The translations under genes were made by a program, and so were the position numbers. This document shows, piece by piece, positions 1-5,800 of a stretch of DNA of 8,144 bases (its first letter is position 1; every line of letters begins with the position of its first letter). Origin of the DNA: Pseudomonadota bacterium (GTDB lineage Bacteria; Pseudomonadota; Gammaproteobacteria; Burkholderiales; SG8-39); the NCBI GenBank assembly GCA_021848555.1, contig JAJZUN010000104.1, forward strand, positions 1 to 8,144, given 5' to 3'. The notes below the pieces were generated by a model. The model had not been told where the DNA came from. It saw only the letters and a list, made by a program, of their open reading frames with translations, and made no database searches.

Positions 1-116
1 GTCTCGCCATGGAAACTGATAATGGCGCGCACGCCGAGTATGCGTCCCGTAAAAATGCCGTCGCGTTCATCGAACTCGATCCGGGCAGTATAGCCCTTAT
101 ACGTCATGGTGTTCAT
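1..116 (-). CDS. hicB: HicB-family antitoxin, N-terminal part only
   Basis: This is the first 38 codons of a gene cut off by the window start. The product begins MNTMTYKGYTARIEFDERDG and continues IFTGRILGVRAIISFHGE. This matches the N-terminal HicB fold, a short antiparallel sheet with the G-Y-x-A-x-I-x-(F/Y)-D pattern. HicB proteins bind and neutralise the HicA mRNA interferase and often repress the operon through a C-terminal DNA-binding domain, which is not visible here. The ATG (114-116) overlaps the hicA stop codon as ATGA, so translation is probably coupled. A second ATG three codons in is also possible. The order toxin then antitoxin is usual for hicAB. The family call rests on remembered sequence patterns and on the hicA neighbour. 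Confidence 0.8.
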   Translation of the reverse strand, partial: MNTMTYKGYTARIEFDERDGIFTGRILGVRAIISFHGE

Positions 117-367
117 GGCTTTACTCCAACACGTTCTAATAACTCCCTGGCTTCCTCCACCTGATATTTCCTCGCTTCCTTACCGGGATGGGGGCGGTGG
201 CAACGCCATTGCTCGCCCCTTAAAGTGACCTTCACCCGAGAGCCTTCGCGTTCCTGCACTTCACCGCCCAAGGCCACGATCAGCGACTCGATCTCGGCGA
301 AGATGATGGTGCCGGACGTAGGCTGCCGAAAGACGGCCTTCAAGGTTTTCAGATGGTTTTTCTTCAC
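113..367 (-). CDS. hicA: HicA-family mRNA interferase toxin
   Basis: The product is an 84-residue basic protein from the GTG at 365-367 (KKNHLKTLKAVF... to ...LLERVGVKP). HicA toxins are small double-stranded-RNA-binding-fold RNases that cleave mRNA and are held inactive by HicB. The middle carries AEIESLIVALGGEV, then GSRVKVTL and the basic H-R-P-H-P-G-K-E segment. These are typical of the longer HicA/YcfA-like subgroup, in which a histidine in this region is the candidate catalytic residue. An ATG 12 codons upstream (403) is possible, but it would add a cysteine-rich leader not expected in the family and would run through the dyad at 375-419. I therefore prefer the GTG, although no clear Shine-Dalgarno is seen for either. 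The gene overlaps hicB by 4 nt. The pair probably stabilises the mobile element. Confidence 0.85.
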   Translation of the reverse strand: MKKNHLKTLKAVFRQPTSGTIIFAEIESLIVALGGEVQEREGSRVKVTLRGEQWRCHRPHPGKEARKYQVEEARELLERVGVKP

Positions 368-374
368 GGTTGAA

Positions 375-419
375 TGATAGCACTTATTGCAAGCTATATG
401 CAATCATAAAACGCTATCA
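375..419 (-). promoter_or_regulatory. Nested inverted repeats upstream of hicA (putative operator/promoter)
   Basis: An AT-rich 45-bp stretch lies between the lipoprotein stop and the hicA start. The outer arms TGATAGC (375-381) and GCTATCA (413-419) are exact inverted copies. Inside them, ATTGCA (386-391) and TGCAAT (399-404) form a second dyad around a TATA-containing centre. HicB-type antitoxins commonly repress their own promoter at such dyads, so this is a reasonable operator candidate. The exact -35 and -10 boxes cannot be assigned with confidence. An alternative is an extended, weak RNA hairpin. Confidence 0.45.
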
Positions 420-1013
420 CTAGCCAGCGTTATAAATTCGGTGCCCCCACAACAGCCACCCACGCATGTCCTTTCTTTTCTCCGGCCCGTCTGGATCAGG
501 AACTCCGCATTCGATCCCGCCGCTCCAGTGGGCGGAAATCAGGCCGTAATTCGCCAGAGGCCGACATCCGGTCGGACTGGGATCATTCCACCGGGTTAGG
601 ACTTTTTTGAACACAGCCACCCGCCCCGCCGCTGGCCATTTGAACTGGATGTAGTCGCCGACCTGTAGATGGCTTGATGCCGGAACCGGCATGATGAATC
701 GCGGCCAGTAACCCCCTCCCAGCGTGTCTGAGTAGCCCGTGTAAATTGTCGCTGGCACATAGGGTCGGCCAGCAGTATCGGTCGGCCAGGGCTTGCCCTC
801 CGCTTTCTGATACCATCCTTCAACCACATTCAACGGCCGCCCGGTGTACGGAATGGCGGCGACCGCCCCGGGTTGCATGGTACCTACCCGAGACGTGTAA
901 ACGTGGCTAGTCTGCGAATACGGCGTGTAGTCCGTCATCCCACCGTGGAAGCTCGCGCAGCCGCCCAAGCTCAGCATCCCCACGATTCCAACAGCAAAAA
1001 AAATAGACTTCAT
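420..1013 (-). CDS. Predicted lipoprotein of unknown function (GRPYV family)
   Basis: The product has 197 residues. It starts MKSIFFAVGIVGML and has a lipobox L16-G17-G18-C19, so it should be processed by signal peptidase II and lipid-anchored at C19, probably in the outer membrane. After the anchor comes a polar, aromatic-rich linker (Y/T/S, residues 26-60). Residues 76-128 contain WPTDTAGRPYV, then FIMPVP and IQFKWP. The tail has two further cysteines (C150 and C169) that could form a disulfide in the periplasm. The start has a strong AGGAGG (1020-1025) with 6-nt spacing. The residue 76-128 region aligns with the next gene upstream (1057-1413), suggesting paralogy. I do not recognise the family. 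A conjugation-associated surface role such as entry exclusion is possible but unsupported. Confidence 0.8.
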   Translation of the reverse strand: MKSIFFAVGIVGMLSLGGCASFHGGMTDYTPYSQTSHVYTSRVGTMQPGAVAAIPYTGRPLNVVEGWYQKAEGKPWPTDTAGRPYVPATIYTGYSDTLGGGYWPRFIMPVPASSHLQVGDYIQFKWPAAGRVAVFKKVLTRWNDPSPTGCRPLANYGLISAHWSGGIECGVPDPDGPEKRKDMRGWLLWGHRIYNAG

Positions 1014-1027
1014 TTCTCACCTCCTGC

Positions 1028-1049
1028 GGGGCCAACCGAAGCCGGCCCC
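1028..1049 (-). other. RNA hairpin with UUCG tetraloop before the lipoprotein ribosome site
   Basis: On the minus-strand transcript this 22-nt segment folds into a 9-bp stem closed by a C(UUCG)G tetraloop: GGGGCCGGC pairs with GGUUGGCCCC through seven Watson-Crick and two G-U pairs. It ends 2 nt before the AGGAGG of the lipoprotein gene and lies 7 nt after the upstream stop codon. There is no U-tract, so a standard intrinsic terminator is unlikely. An mRNA-stabilising, processing or translation-modulating role fits better. Confidence 0.6.
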
Positions 1050-1056
1050 TGATCTG

Positions 1057-1413
1057 TTACTTCGCCAAGCCAATAAAACGTGCAGGCTGTGCCGGCACGG
1101 GCAGGCTGACCAGCATCTTTGTGCCACTGCGCAGCGTCTTGGCCGTGGCCGGTGGAATTGGGACGATGTACTGCTCGCCGCCGGCCTGCCCTTCCCCACG
1201 CATTACCGTCTCTGCCACATACGGCCGGCCTTGTTTATCGACCGGCCAGAATTGTGAGTTCTGCAGCGACCAGTTGCGCATAAATTGCTCGTTGACATGC
1301 GCCGGCCCTTCGACCGCGACCGTTACTTGTTGGGCCTGGCCGGTGGAGGCCTCCGCGACGCCGGCGAGCGAGGCCAAGGCGAGGATGGTCAAAAGTTTGA
1401 TACAGGTTTTCAT
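1057..1413 (-). CDS. Predicted secreted protein of unknown function (GRPYV family)
   Basis: The product has 118 residues and starts MKTCIKLLTILALASLAGVA. It has a Sec signal peptide with probable cleavage after the A-E-A at residues 20-22, giving a mature periplasmic protein of about 96 residues. The ATG at 1411-1413 is chosen because AGGAG (1421-1425) lies 7 nt upstream. A TTG six codons earlier would leave that site inside the gene. The mature part contains FWPVDKQGRPYVAETV (residues 56-70) followed by YIVPIPP and MLVSLPVP. This order matches WPTDTAGRPYV, FIMPVP and IQFKWP in the neighbouring lipoprotein. Family and function are not recognised. Its place between cytosolic orphan genes and the lipoprotein suggests an envelope role for the downstream half of the operon. 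Confidence 0.75.
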   Translation of the reverse strand: MKTCIKLLTILALASLAGVAEASTGQAQQVTVAVEGPAHVNEQFMRNWSLQNSQFWPVDKQGRPYVAETVMRGEGQAGGEQYIVPIPPATAKTLRSGTKMLVSLPVPAQPARFIGLAK

Positions 1414-1441
1414 GGTGTAGCTCCTATTCAATTTTGAGGTG

Positions 1442-1461
1442 GCTGCCGGTTGCCCGGCAGC
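1442..1461 (-). other. RNA hairpin with GCAA (GNRA) tetraloop
   Basis: A perfect 8-bp inverted repeat, GCTGCCGG and CCGGCAGC, encloses 4 nt that read GCAA on the transcript, a stable GNRA loop. It begins 6 nt after the end of the 113-residue gene and lies 16 nt upstream of the AGGAG of the secreted-protein gene. It is followed by CACCTCAAAATTGAATAGGAG-like sequence with no U-run, so termination is unlikely and a processing or stability role is possible. Confidence 0.6.
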
Positions 1462-1467
1462 GTATCT

Positions 1468-1809
1468 TCACGCTCCGATCAGGTCGCGCCGCAACGCGAT
1501 CGCGCTTTCCAGGCCGGGCATCGCGTACCAGTCGACGGACAGCGAGAACGGAACAGGAGCGATGCCAGCCAGCCACGCCTTGGTGCGTTTATGTCCCGTC
1601 AGACGATGGTTTGTACCGTCAGGGAACACGACAATGACCAAACGGGAATAGAGAGGGGAGGCGGGATCCTCAACCTCCCGTGGATTGTCCAAACCCAACG
1701 GAATCTCGTCGTAGGTGGACCAATCCCGCAAGGTCATGCAAGAATAGCCCATGAAGTGCCCGCCCTCCGCAATCCAGCCGGTGTATTTGCGTAAATTTTG
1801 ATTCATCAT
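1468..1809 (-). CDS. Conserved-looking cytosolic protein of unknown function
   Basis: The product has 113 residues, starts MMNQNLRKYTGWIAEGG, and has no signal peptide or membrane segment. Two ATGs are adjacent (1807-1809 and 1804-1806). AGGAG at 1816-1820 is 6 nt before the first. The body contains STYDEIPLGLDNPREV (residues 31-46), then RLVIVVFPDGTNHRLTGHKR (56-75) and TKAWLAG. The hydrophobic strand followed by DGTxHRLxGHKR...AW loosely recalls the 'DGHHR..A' motif of ParB/sulfiredoxin-fold domains, but this is only a resemblance and I do not assign the family. The gene is codirectional with the 127-residue gene, 22 nt downstream of it, so they are probably co-transcribed. Confidence 0.7.
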   Translation of the reverse strand: MMNQNLRKYTGWIAEGGHFMGYSCMTLRDWSTYDEIPLGLDNPREVEDPASPLYSRLVIVVFPDGTNHRLTGHKRTKAWLAGIAPVPFSLSVDWYAMPGLESAIALRRDLIGA

Positions 1810-1827
1810 CTAGTGCTCCTTTTGTTC

Positions 1828-1843
1828 GGCGTCAAAAAACGCC
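1828..1843 (-). other. Short hairpin overlapping the stop of the 127-residue gene
   Basis: GGCGT (1828-1832) and ACGCC (1839-1843) form a 5-bp dyad around six bases reading TTTTTG on the transcript. It overlaps the TGA stop at 1832-1834 and sits just before the AGGAG of the next gene. The stem is short and the T-run is in the loop, so a terminator function is not supported. Confidence 0.3.
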
Positions 1844-2215
1844 CGCGCCCCGGGCCAGGTTGACCATCTGCTGATAGTCCATGTCTATGGTGGATAGAAT
1901 GATTTCTATCGTGCTGAAGAACCCGATGCGGTAGAGGTTCATTCGCATGGGGTCGCCCGGATCGGCCAAATCGAAGACCTGCCGCACGATTTGCTCCAGG
2001 TGATTTTCGCCGGGACGCATCCGCACCATGCACAACGCCTCAATTGCCATTTTCCCACCGGCGCCAATGCATCCGAGGCTCTCGATCGGGATTGGCGGCC
2101 CGTCCCAGTCCTGCAGTTGGTGTTCATCGTTTTCACAAACCTGATTTTTGGTGAGCCTCCGGGGGGCGGGGCGGAGCCCTGCGGGTGTTGTGCCGGTGAT
2201 CGTTTTTGCTGACAT
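1832..2215 (-). CDS. Protein of unknown function, 127 residues
   Basis: The start is the ATG at 2213-2215, with AGGAGG (2221-2226) 5 nt upstream. The frame is open much further upstream (to 2770), but that part runs through the dyad-rich non-coding stretch and reads as low-complexity R/P/G. The first ~35 residues are basic and polar (KTITGTTPAGLRPAPRRLTK). Then come DGPPIPIESLGCIGAGGKMA (38-57), a mixed helical part (EQIVRQVFDLADPGDPMRMN), and a C-terminal IGFFSTIEIILSTIDMDYQQ segment that is moderately hydrophobic but charged enough to be a soluble core. There is no signal peptide. It is the first gene of the downstream group, so its promoter would lie in 2216-2612. I do not recognise the family. 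Confidence 0.7.
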   Translation of the reverse strand: MSAKTITGTTPAGLRPAPRRLTKNQVCENDEHQLQDWDGPPIPIESLGCIGAGGKMAIEALCMVRMRPGENHLEQIVRQVFDLADPGDPMRMNLYRIGFFSTIEIILSTIDMDYQQMVNLARGAGVF

Positions 2216-2236
2216 GACTACCTCCTGTCTAAGAAG

Positions 2237-2462
2237 AACCTGTTTTTCGGAGCCGCCTCGCTCTACTGAGCGGAGGGCGCGGCCCCGCAGGGGTTTTCGG
2301 GGGGCTTGAGGGGCTGCAAGCGGGCGTGCCAGAGGGGGTGGCGCGTAGCAGAACCCCCGGCCCTGGAAGGGCTGGCGCGACTGGTTGCGAGGTCGCGCAG
2401 CGACCGTCCCCGTCCCCCCGAAAAAGCGACCGGAGCGACTGGGCGGCTCCGAAAAACAGGTT
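2237..2462. repeat. 226-bp foldback element with 21-bp perfect inverted ends
   Basis: Positions 2237-2257 and 2442-2462 are exact inverted copies over 21 bp (AACCTGTTTTTCGGAGC... and its complement). The match resumes inward after a 3-nt indel (TCGCTC against GAGCGA). A second exact 11-bp pair is nested inside: TTTTCGGGGGG at 2294-2304 and CCCCCCGAAAA at 2414-2424. The centre has smaller hairpins at 2360-2372 and 2375-2398. The whole can fold into a long imperfect cruciform. It could be a MITE-like non-autonomous element, a transfer-origin structure or a decayed duplication. No flanking target duplication is obvious. Confidence 0.7.
2375..2398. repeat. 7-bp perfect hairpin inside the foldback element
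   Basis: GCGCGAC (2375-2381) and GTCGCGC (2392-2398) are exact inverted copies around the 10-nt loop TGGTTGCGAG. Relaxases of the MobF class recognise such hairpins next to nic, so this is a candidate, though unproven, transfer-origin dyad. Confidence 0.4.
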
Positions 2463-2516
2463 TGCCAGCTGACGGGCAACACAAACCGGGGTTCGCCGGC
2501 ACCGCGCGGAACGCGC

Positions 2517-2535
2517 CCGCGCGCTCGGCGCGCGG
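2517..2535. repeat. 7-bp perfect hairpin
   Basis: CCGCGCG (2517-2523) and CGCGCGG (2529-2535) flank the loop CTCGG. No T-tract follows on either strand, so this is not a terminator. A further 6-bp dyad, CGGCCC/GGGCCG with loop ATC, sits at 2546-2560. Confidence 0.45.
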
Positions 2536-2572
2536 AGTCTCGGCGCGGCCCATCGGGCCGCTCCTCCTGCCC

Positions 2573-2602
2573 AAAAACTCGGCCGGCGCGGGCGCAGCCG
2601 GC
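2573..2602 (-). terminator. Probable Rho-independent terminator of the traD-relaxase operon
   Basis: Reading the minus strand just after the 64-residue gene's TAA, GCCGGC (2597-2602) and GCCGGC (2582-2587) can pair around a 9-nt loop. After 4 nt comes a run of five T (2573-2577). It lies 11 nt beyond the stop codon, the right place to end the transfer-gene transcript. The stem is only 6 bp and the loop is large, so efficiency is uncertain. Confidence 0.5.
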
Positions 2603-2612
2603 GTCGTCAGTT

Positions 2613-2807
2613 TTAGTCATTCCCCGCCCGCGGGTCATGCCCGGGCCAGGGATCCCACACCAGCGTGTCGGCTCCCTCATCCAAGCGCCAGGCGCCGTCG
2701 ATCCAAACCCGCCTTGGCGGGTCCAGGCGGTCGACAAGTTGGCGATTGCCGGCCCGGTGGGCATGGGCAAGAAAAGTTTGACGATTTACTACTTGTTGGC
2801 GGTTCAT
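2613..2807 (-). CDS. Small protein of unknown function after the relaxase
   Basis: The product has 64 residues, starts MNRQQVVNRQTFLAHAHRAG and ends DPWPGHDPRAGND. The ATG at 2805-2807 has an AGGAG (2814-2818) 6 nt upstream. That site overlaps the relaxase stop codon (TAGGAG), so the gene is almost certainly translated from the same message and is probably coupled to the relaxase. It is polar, with a basic N-terminal helix and a Trp-rich C-terminal half (RRVWIDGAWRLDEGADTLVW). It has no signal peptide or cysteines. I do not recognise the family. The placement suggests an accessory transfer or regulatory role, which is inference only. Confidence 0.65.
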   Translation of the reverse strand: MNRQQVVNRQTFLAHAHRAGNRQLVDRLDPPRRVWIDGAWRLDEGADTLVWDPWPGHDPRAGND

Positions 2808-2816
2808 GTTGTGCTC

Positions 2817-5800
2817 CTATCCAAGTTCGAGTTCGTCTCGCTGTCGCGAGTCGGCCGCTGGTGAGGCGCGCTCAAGCTGCGCCTCGTTAAAGCTCTGGTC
2901 GGCGTGGCCGTCGACCGTCTGCGCAAGAACTGGTTCCTGGTGTCGCATAACTTCCGTGTAATCGAGGCTGCTGCTTTTTTCGGCAGCCGTCTCCATCCGA
3001 GAAATAATTTTTTCGATGCGCGCCAGGTCAGCTTCGTCGCCGGGTTCCAAGTTGAGCTCGGCTTCTTGCCGTGCGACGGCCTCGGCCGAGAAAACCAGGT
3101 CGGTCGAGATTCGCGACCGGCTCAACTCAACGTAAGAAAGTTCACGACTGGCCATCGAACCGTCGACATACCCTACCGTCCTGTCTACCGTGACGCCCTG
3201 AGCGGCATGGATGGTCAGGGCATACCCGTGCTCAATATTCGCGTAGCCAAGGCCGTTTGCGGCTTTTGCGGCCCGCCAGTCTGCCGGCGGCGGTGCCGCG
3301 GGCTGAATTTTCACAAGGCCGCCCGCGTCGGTTTTGATGGACAGGATCGGGCCGTTCTTGCCGGACTCGATCACGGTGATCGTTCCAAGCTCGCCGTTCA
3401 TCACGCCAAGCGCCTTGTCATTTTTTTTGAAAATGATTCGGCCACCTTCGCTGAATTCGCGTGGGCCAAGCGAATTGCCTTCGCGATCGCGCACGGTCGT
3501 CGTGATGGCTGGGCCGAGAAAATTTTTCTCGCGCAGGCGGGCTAGCGCAGCCTCGTTGAGCCGTGCCATGCTGGCGCGGGTTGAGGCTAGCATGAGGGTT
3601 TCCTGCGGCCGTAATTCGCCCCCGCGCGCCGCCCATTTTTCGACCACGGCGGCCAACGCCAGGTCAGTAGATTTGATCTGGATGTTGCCAAGTTGTACGA
3701 GTTTTTTGAGTGCCGCCACAACGTGGCTGGCGGCGGCGTCCGCCACAGCAGCCCGCGTGCCACGCGCTTCCGCGAGGGCTTCTGGCAGGTCTTTGAGTTT
3801 TAGGCCGTGCCGGGCAAGCTGCTGGCGCGCTTCGCCGGTCTTGCCCTGCCCGACCAACTCAGCCACACGCTCCAGTCGCTCGACAATTTGGCGGCGGTTC
3901 TCGCGCAGCCGATAGACCGGCAGGCCAGCCTTTTGGAGATCCCGGAACGGGGTGCCGGCGGCCACGGCGGCAAGCTGTTTGGTATCCCCGACCAGCACCA
4001 GGCGCGCCCCGCTGCGGTCAACGTGTTCGAGCAGGCGGGCCATGTGTCGGGCACCCGTGGTGCCCGCCTCGTCCATCACCAGCACCGTCCGGGCGTCCAG
4101 TTCTTCGGTGCTAGCAGCGAGGCGCATCACCAGGCTGTCGATCGTGCTGGATTCAATGCCCGCTTCGCGGGCCAAGCCGGCGGCGGCCTTGCCGCCCAGG
4201 CTGCATCCCAGCACCCGCATCCCGGCCGATTCCCAGGCCATGCGGGCGGCAGCCAACATCGTGGTTTTACCGGCGCCCGCATCCCCCTGGATGAGCGGCA
4301 ACCGACCCCCGGTCGTCACTCGCTCCACGGCCCCGCGCTGTTCGTCAGAAAGCGCAAATCCGGCTTGCTGCTCAAATTTTGCGACGGCGGCGGCCACGGC
4401 TGCCGGGGGCAGCGCGCCGGCATGATCGCCGGCCAGGCGCTGCCCGATCGCGACCACGGATTTTTCGATTTCGAGAATCTCGCGGGTCGTGTATCGCAAA
4501 CTGCCGTCCGGCGCCCGCAGCGCCACGGCCTGTGCCCGACAGTCTGCTTCCAGCGCGCGGGCGAAGTCGATACCCCGCCCGGATTGACCAGCGGCAACCA
4601 TGGTTGCCAAGCGAAGGGCGCGCTCATCAAAAACCGACTCATTTTCTGTGAGTCCCGCCAGGATGAGGGCTGAGTCAGGTTCTGCAGTTTGAGTATGGGT
4701 TTGCAGGGCTTCGATGCTGTCCCTGCCGAAGCTGAGCGCCTGGGCGCGTTCCTGCCATTGCTCATGCAAGGCGGGAGCGTCGGCCAATTCTTTTCCGCGC
4801 CGCGTGTCCTTGTTTGCAATCTCGCTGGCCTTACCACCTGCCTGGCCGGCTTCGGCCAGGGCTTGCTCGATCTGCTGCCGGCGGCGGCTGAATTCTCGCT
4901 CGACATCCGCCGGCATGCCGGCGACTCGGAAGGTCCCTTTCTGGTCAGGTTCGACCTGAAAACCGAGTTGCTGCATACGTTCGGCCAGCGCTGCCCGGTA
5001 GACGGCGCCGAGCAGCATTTTGTGTTTAAAAACGTCCGCGAACTCGACGGCACCCCATGACCCATCAGCGCGCTGCCCGAGATTCATTGTCAGGCAGTGC
5101 GTATGCAAATCCATGTCTTGCTCGCGCGAACTGCCGTGTTGGTACGTGGCCGCGACCATCTGCGCCTGTTCGCGCTCCTGTCCGCCCTTGCCGCGCCGGG
5201 CAAGGCAGAGCTCGGCCTCTATGTATTTGATTGTTTCGTGCACCGCCGCGCGCTGCGCGGCCTCGACGGCGGCGCGGGTTTTTTCGTCACCCAGCGCCCA
5301 AACCAGGCTGACAGATTTCGGCGCCGAAAATGTGAGGTCGGTGCCGTAGCGCCGTGCCGGCCCAGCACCCTGCACCATGGCGCGCCCGGCCGGGTCAAGT
5401 CCCTGAAGAGTGTTGATCATGTCCTGCCGATCAACCTCGCCGGCCAAGCCCAGGGCAGCGGCGCCAGTGCCCATCCATTGGGATGGCGCGCCGTCTACCC
5501 CTTGGGCATAGTAGTCCTCTACTCCGCCGCCGGCAGCGCGCCGTCGCAGGCCAGGATCGGGCTGCCCTGACCCGTTTTCCAGGTCACGATGTACATCATC
5601 TTGCAATAACACTGTACCTCTGACTTGGTGTTGAACCACAACGAGCTCGGACAAGTCGCGCAAACGACCGCGGGCGGCGGGCGGCGGGATTTCGGCAGGG
5701 TGGGTAGGATCGCTCCGGATTTCATGGTTTTGCTCCTGTTTGGTTACTCGAATGCGCTCCAGCGCTTCGGTCTGCGCCAGCGCTTCGCGCGGGTAGTCGG

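Larger units (their letters stand above)
2216..2612. other. Gene-free, GC-rich, dyad-rich intergenic region
   Basis: No frame here reads like a real protein; translations are R/P/G/A-rich and lack ribosome sites. The stretch holds the foldback element at 2237-2462. It also holds hairpin-forming dyads: GCGCGAC/GTCGCGC (2375-2381 and 2392-2398), GCCCT/AGGGC (2360-2372), CCGCGCG/CGCGCGG (2517-2535) and CGGCCC/GGGCCG (2546-2560). A probable terminator lies at 2573-2602. It must also contain the promoter of the downstream genes, but I see no convincing -35/-10 pair. Because it adjoins the relaxase operon, it could house the origin of transfer, but no known nic consensus is recognised. Confidence 0.6.
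5517..5798 (-). other. 282-bp in-frame insertion in the relaxase gene, flanked by GACTAC
   Basis: GACTAC at 5793-5798 encodes Asp20-Tyr21 and GACTAC at 5511-5516 encodes Asp114-Tyr115. The distance between copies is 282 bp, exactly 94 codons. Collapsing the repeat gives GAVADYYAQGVDGAPSQW, an ordinary-looking MobF catalytic start. The segment contains about 22 codons of helix-like sequence (REALAQTEALERIRVTKQEQ) that read well in the relaxase frame, an AGGAG site, and a full 68-residue gene in another frame. That gene's stop codon ends 2 nt before the right-hand GACTAC. An insertion carrying the end of one gene plus a small gene is the simplest reading. A chimeric assembly is the main alternative. 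Confidence 0.6.

Noticed and set aside
2283..2297. Plus-strand terminator CCCC-GCA-GGGG-TTTT
   Set aside because: The stem is only 4 bp, and no plus-strand gene precedes it. The T-run is part of the larger inverted repeat.
2237..2462. Integron attC site
   Set aside because: The ends do not carry the RYYYAAC/GTTRRRY core sites, and no integrase or cassette array is present.
2216..2770. Upstream extension of the 127-residue gene to an ATG at 2770
   Set aside because: The extension translates the foldback and hairpin region into R/P/G-rich sequence and overlaps the 64-residue gene. The ATG at 2215 has an ideal AGGAGG.
2306..2890. Plus-strand open frames over the intergenic region (194 and 159 residues)
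   Set aside because: They are low-complexity Arg/Ala/Pro translations with no ribosome site, and they run antisense into real genes. Long open frames are expected in this GC-rich DNA.
3334..4673. Long plus-strand open frames antisense to the relaxase
   Set aside because: They mirror a helicase-coding strand with all motifs intact. The translations are Ser/Arg/Ala-rich and show no family features.
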